64,000 bases of DNA, from NCBI RefSeq assembly GCF_000473045.1, contig NZ_AXAY01000021.1:1-64000 (forward strand), given 5' to 3'. This DNA comes from Bradyrhizobium sp. WSM3983. Lineage in GTDB: Bacteria > Pseudomonadota > Alphaproteobacteria > Rhizobiales > Xanthobacteraceae. The notes beneath the pieces are model-generated. The model worked only from the letters and a program-made list of their open reading frames with translations. It made no database searches and had not been told where the DNA came from. The position numbers were made by a program, and so were the translations under genes. Of the stretch, positions 63,021-64,000 are shown one piece after another. The first letter of the stretch is position 1; every line of letters starts with the position of its first letter.

Positions 63021-63659
63021 ATGGACGCCTCGCATCGCCCCAAGATCGCGGAAACCATCATCCATGACACGGTGCGCCAGCGCGAGGCGCAGATCGGGCG
63101 GCGCTGCGAGATCCTGAGCCACACGCGCATCGAATATGCCTCGCTCGGCGACTATTCTTATCTCGGCGAGAATTGCGACGTCGCCGATGCCGTGATCGGC
63201 AAATTCACCGCCATCGCCAATTCGGTGCGGATCGGCGCGCCCAACCATCCGATGGGCCGTCCGTCCCAGCATCGGTTTACCTATGTCCCTGAGTATTACG
63301 ACGCGACAGCGAGCCGCGACCGCGACTTCTTCGCGGACCGCCGCGGCGACCGCGTCATCGTCGGCCATGATGTCTGGATCGGTCACGCCGCGATCCTGCT
63401 GCCGGGCGTGACCGTCGGTGACGGTGCGGTGATTGCCGCAGGCGCAGTCGTCAGCCGCGATGTGCCGCCCTACACCATCGTCGGCGGCGTTCCCGCGCGC
63501 GCCATCCGCAAGCGCTTTGATGATGCTGTTGCTGAGAGCCTGCGCCGTATCGCCTGGTGGGATTGGCCCGACGAGTTGATCTTCGAACGCCTGAGCGATT
63601 TCCGCTCCGAGGCGATCGAAGACTTTTGCAGGCGCTACGACCCGGCGCCCAACGCGTGA
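63021..63659 (+). CDS. Hexapeptide-repeat acyltransferase of the phosphonate-metabolism type
   Basis: The 212-residue left-handed beta-helix protein matches the phosphonate-linked DapH/GlmU-related family (TIGR03308 type): LGDYSYLGENCDVADAVIGKF, PNHPMGRPSQHRFTY, RVIVGHDVWIGHAAILLPGVTVGDGAVIAAGAVV, WWDWPDE and a C-terminal DFRSEAIEDF. In phn clusters this gene (often called phnC-linked acetyltransferase) is thought to acylate phosphonate intermediates. Here no phn genes are near. GGGAG precedes the ATG. It ends at a strong terminator. Confidence 0.87.
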   Translation: MDASHRPKIAETIIHDTVRQREAQIGRRCEILSHTRIEYASLGDYSYLGENCDVADAVIGKFTAIANSVRIGAPNHPMGRPSQHRFTYVPEYYDATASRDRDFFADRRGDRVIVGHDVWIGHAAILLPGVTVGDGAVIAAGAVVSRDVPPYTIVGGVPARAIRKRFDDAVAESLRRIAWWDWPDELIFERLSDFRSEAIEDFCRRYDPAPNA

Positions 63660-63683
63660 AGCGGAAGCATCTCGCACACAACA

Positions 63684-63711
63684 AAAAGGCCGGGCGTGAG
63701 CCCGGCCTTTT
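63684..63711. terminator. Bidirectional rho-independent terminator
   Basis: AAAAGGCCGGGC pairs with GCCCGGCCTTTT (12 bp, GTGA loop), with A- and T-runs on both sides, between convergent genes. Confidence 0.88.
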
Positions 63712-63731
63712 GATTCGGTCGTGACGTCCGC

Positions 63732-64000
63732 TCAGTACAGCGGGAAGTTCTGCGGATAGCCGCCGACATCCGCCGGCGTCGCGAGCGGCTGGCGATCGAT
63801 CGGGCGGTTGAGGTTTTCGCGGGCGAAGGACGGATAGCCCACCGCCGGCGGGAAGGCGTAGTCGGAAAACTTGCGGTCGCCCGGATTGACCTCGGTGCCG
63901 CCGTCGAGCCAGGAGCGCTTGCTCACATAGATACGGGTGCGGCCCTGCTGGTAGACCGCGTTGGGGCCGCTCGGGCCGTAAACGGGCCGGCCGCGATCGT
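63732..64000 (-). CDS. Partial hypothetical protein, N-terminus beyond the window
   Basis: The frame is open to the window edge and encodes the last 89 residues, rich in Pro, Tyr and Gly (GRPVYGPSGPNAVYQ, YGPSG-like, ending YPQNFPLY). I do not recognise the family; the low-complexity polar sequence suggests an exported protein. An in-frame GTG at 63926 is unlikely to be the true start because coding continues upstream. Confidence 0.65.
   Translation of the reverse strand, partial: DRGRPVYGPSGPNAVYQQGRTRIYVSKRSWLDGGTEVNPGDRKFSDYAFPPAVGYPSFARENLNRPIDRQPLATPADVGGYPQNFPLY

Overview
The window looks like chromosomal DNA of a Bradyrhizobium-type alphaproteobacterium (Rhizobiales, Nitrobacteraceae). 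The pointers are high GC with strong third-position GC bias, the hemD / mitofilin-like / hemY cluster beside tsaD, an sdhC-D-A-B operon, IalB, TAXI-type and FkbM-type proteins, and many short palindromic intergenic repeats of the kinds common in that group. The genus is inferred from gene content and remembered protein families; no search was run. No phage, conjugative module, insertion sequence, CRISPR array or rRNA operon was seen.

Layout. 1-367: nested palindromic repeats. 368-5439: tsaD, divergent from hemD, a Mic60/mitofilin-like gene and hemY. 5540-7245: tRNA-Thr(CGT) followed by a lower-GC stretch carrying a lone RhuM-family gene. 7246-9688: small exported proteins, a polysaccharide deacetylase and two paralogous cysteine-rich secreted proteins, with CRP-like palindromes upstream. 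9697-16477: MFS exporter, Tat-type hydrolase, cytochrome P450, class III adenylate cyclase, TerB-like protein. 16705-19357: SDR, class I amidotransferase, enoyl-CoA hydratase. 19466-21840: tRNA-Ala(CGC), YggT, YggU/DUF167, folD and convergent ppa. 22020-27688: acetyltransferase, hydrolase, a truncated DUF2269-type gene, DCC protein, flavin amine oxidase, typA/bipA. 28108-34205: PhoD-type phosphatase, two TAXI solute receptors flanking pterin dehydratase and YkvA genes, and a SEL1-repeat membrane protein. 34510-41741: quinone oxidoreductase, DECR-type SDR, IalB, rlmN, membrane protein, PAP2 phosphatase, argG. 41900-50268: proline-rich OmpA protein, VOC protein, FkbM methyltransferase, SbmA/ALD-type ABC transporter, hybrid histidine kinase. 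50459-53937: sdhBADC. 54447-60344: TauE/SafE exporter, matB divergent from an SDR, fasciclin protein, cytochrome b, sulfite-oxidase-fold molybdoenzyme. 60456-64000: YbfB-type MFS divergent from leuB, a phosphonate-family hexapeptide acyltransferase and a gene cut by the window edge.

How genes work together. HemD and HemY belong to heme synthesis and its membrane context. The sdh genes form complex II. The cytochrome b and molybdoenzyme genes look like an MsrPQ/YedYZ-like periplasmic redox pair. The cyclase and several CRP-like palindromes could be part of one cAMP response, but this is inference from motifs only. At least eight recognisable palindromic repeat families sit between genes, and one repeat arm supplies the stop codon of an MFS gene. 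I saw no clear undescribed multi-gene system; the most testable unusual items are the paired CRP-like sites, the Cys-rich pair, the predicted Tat-lipoprotein molybdoenzyme, the two-ended membrane-anchored TAXI receptor, the DUF2269 remnant and the nested terminal-inverted-repeat element at the left edge.
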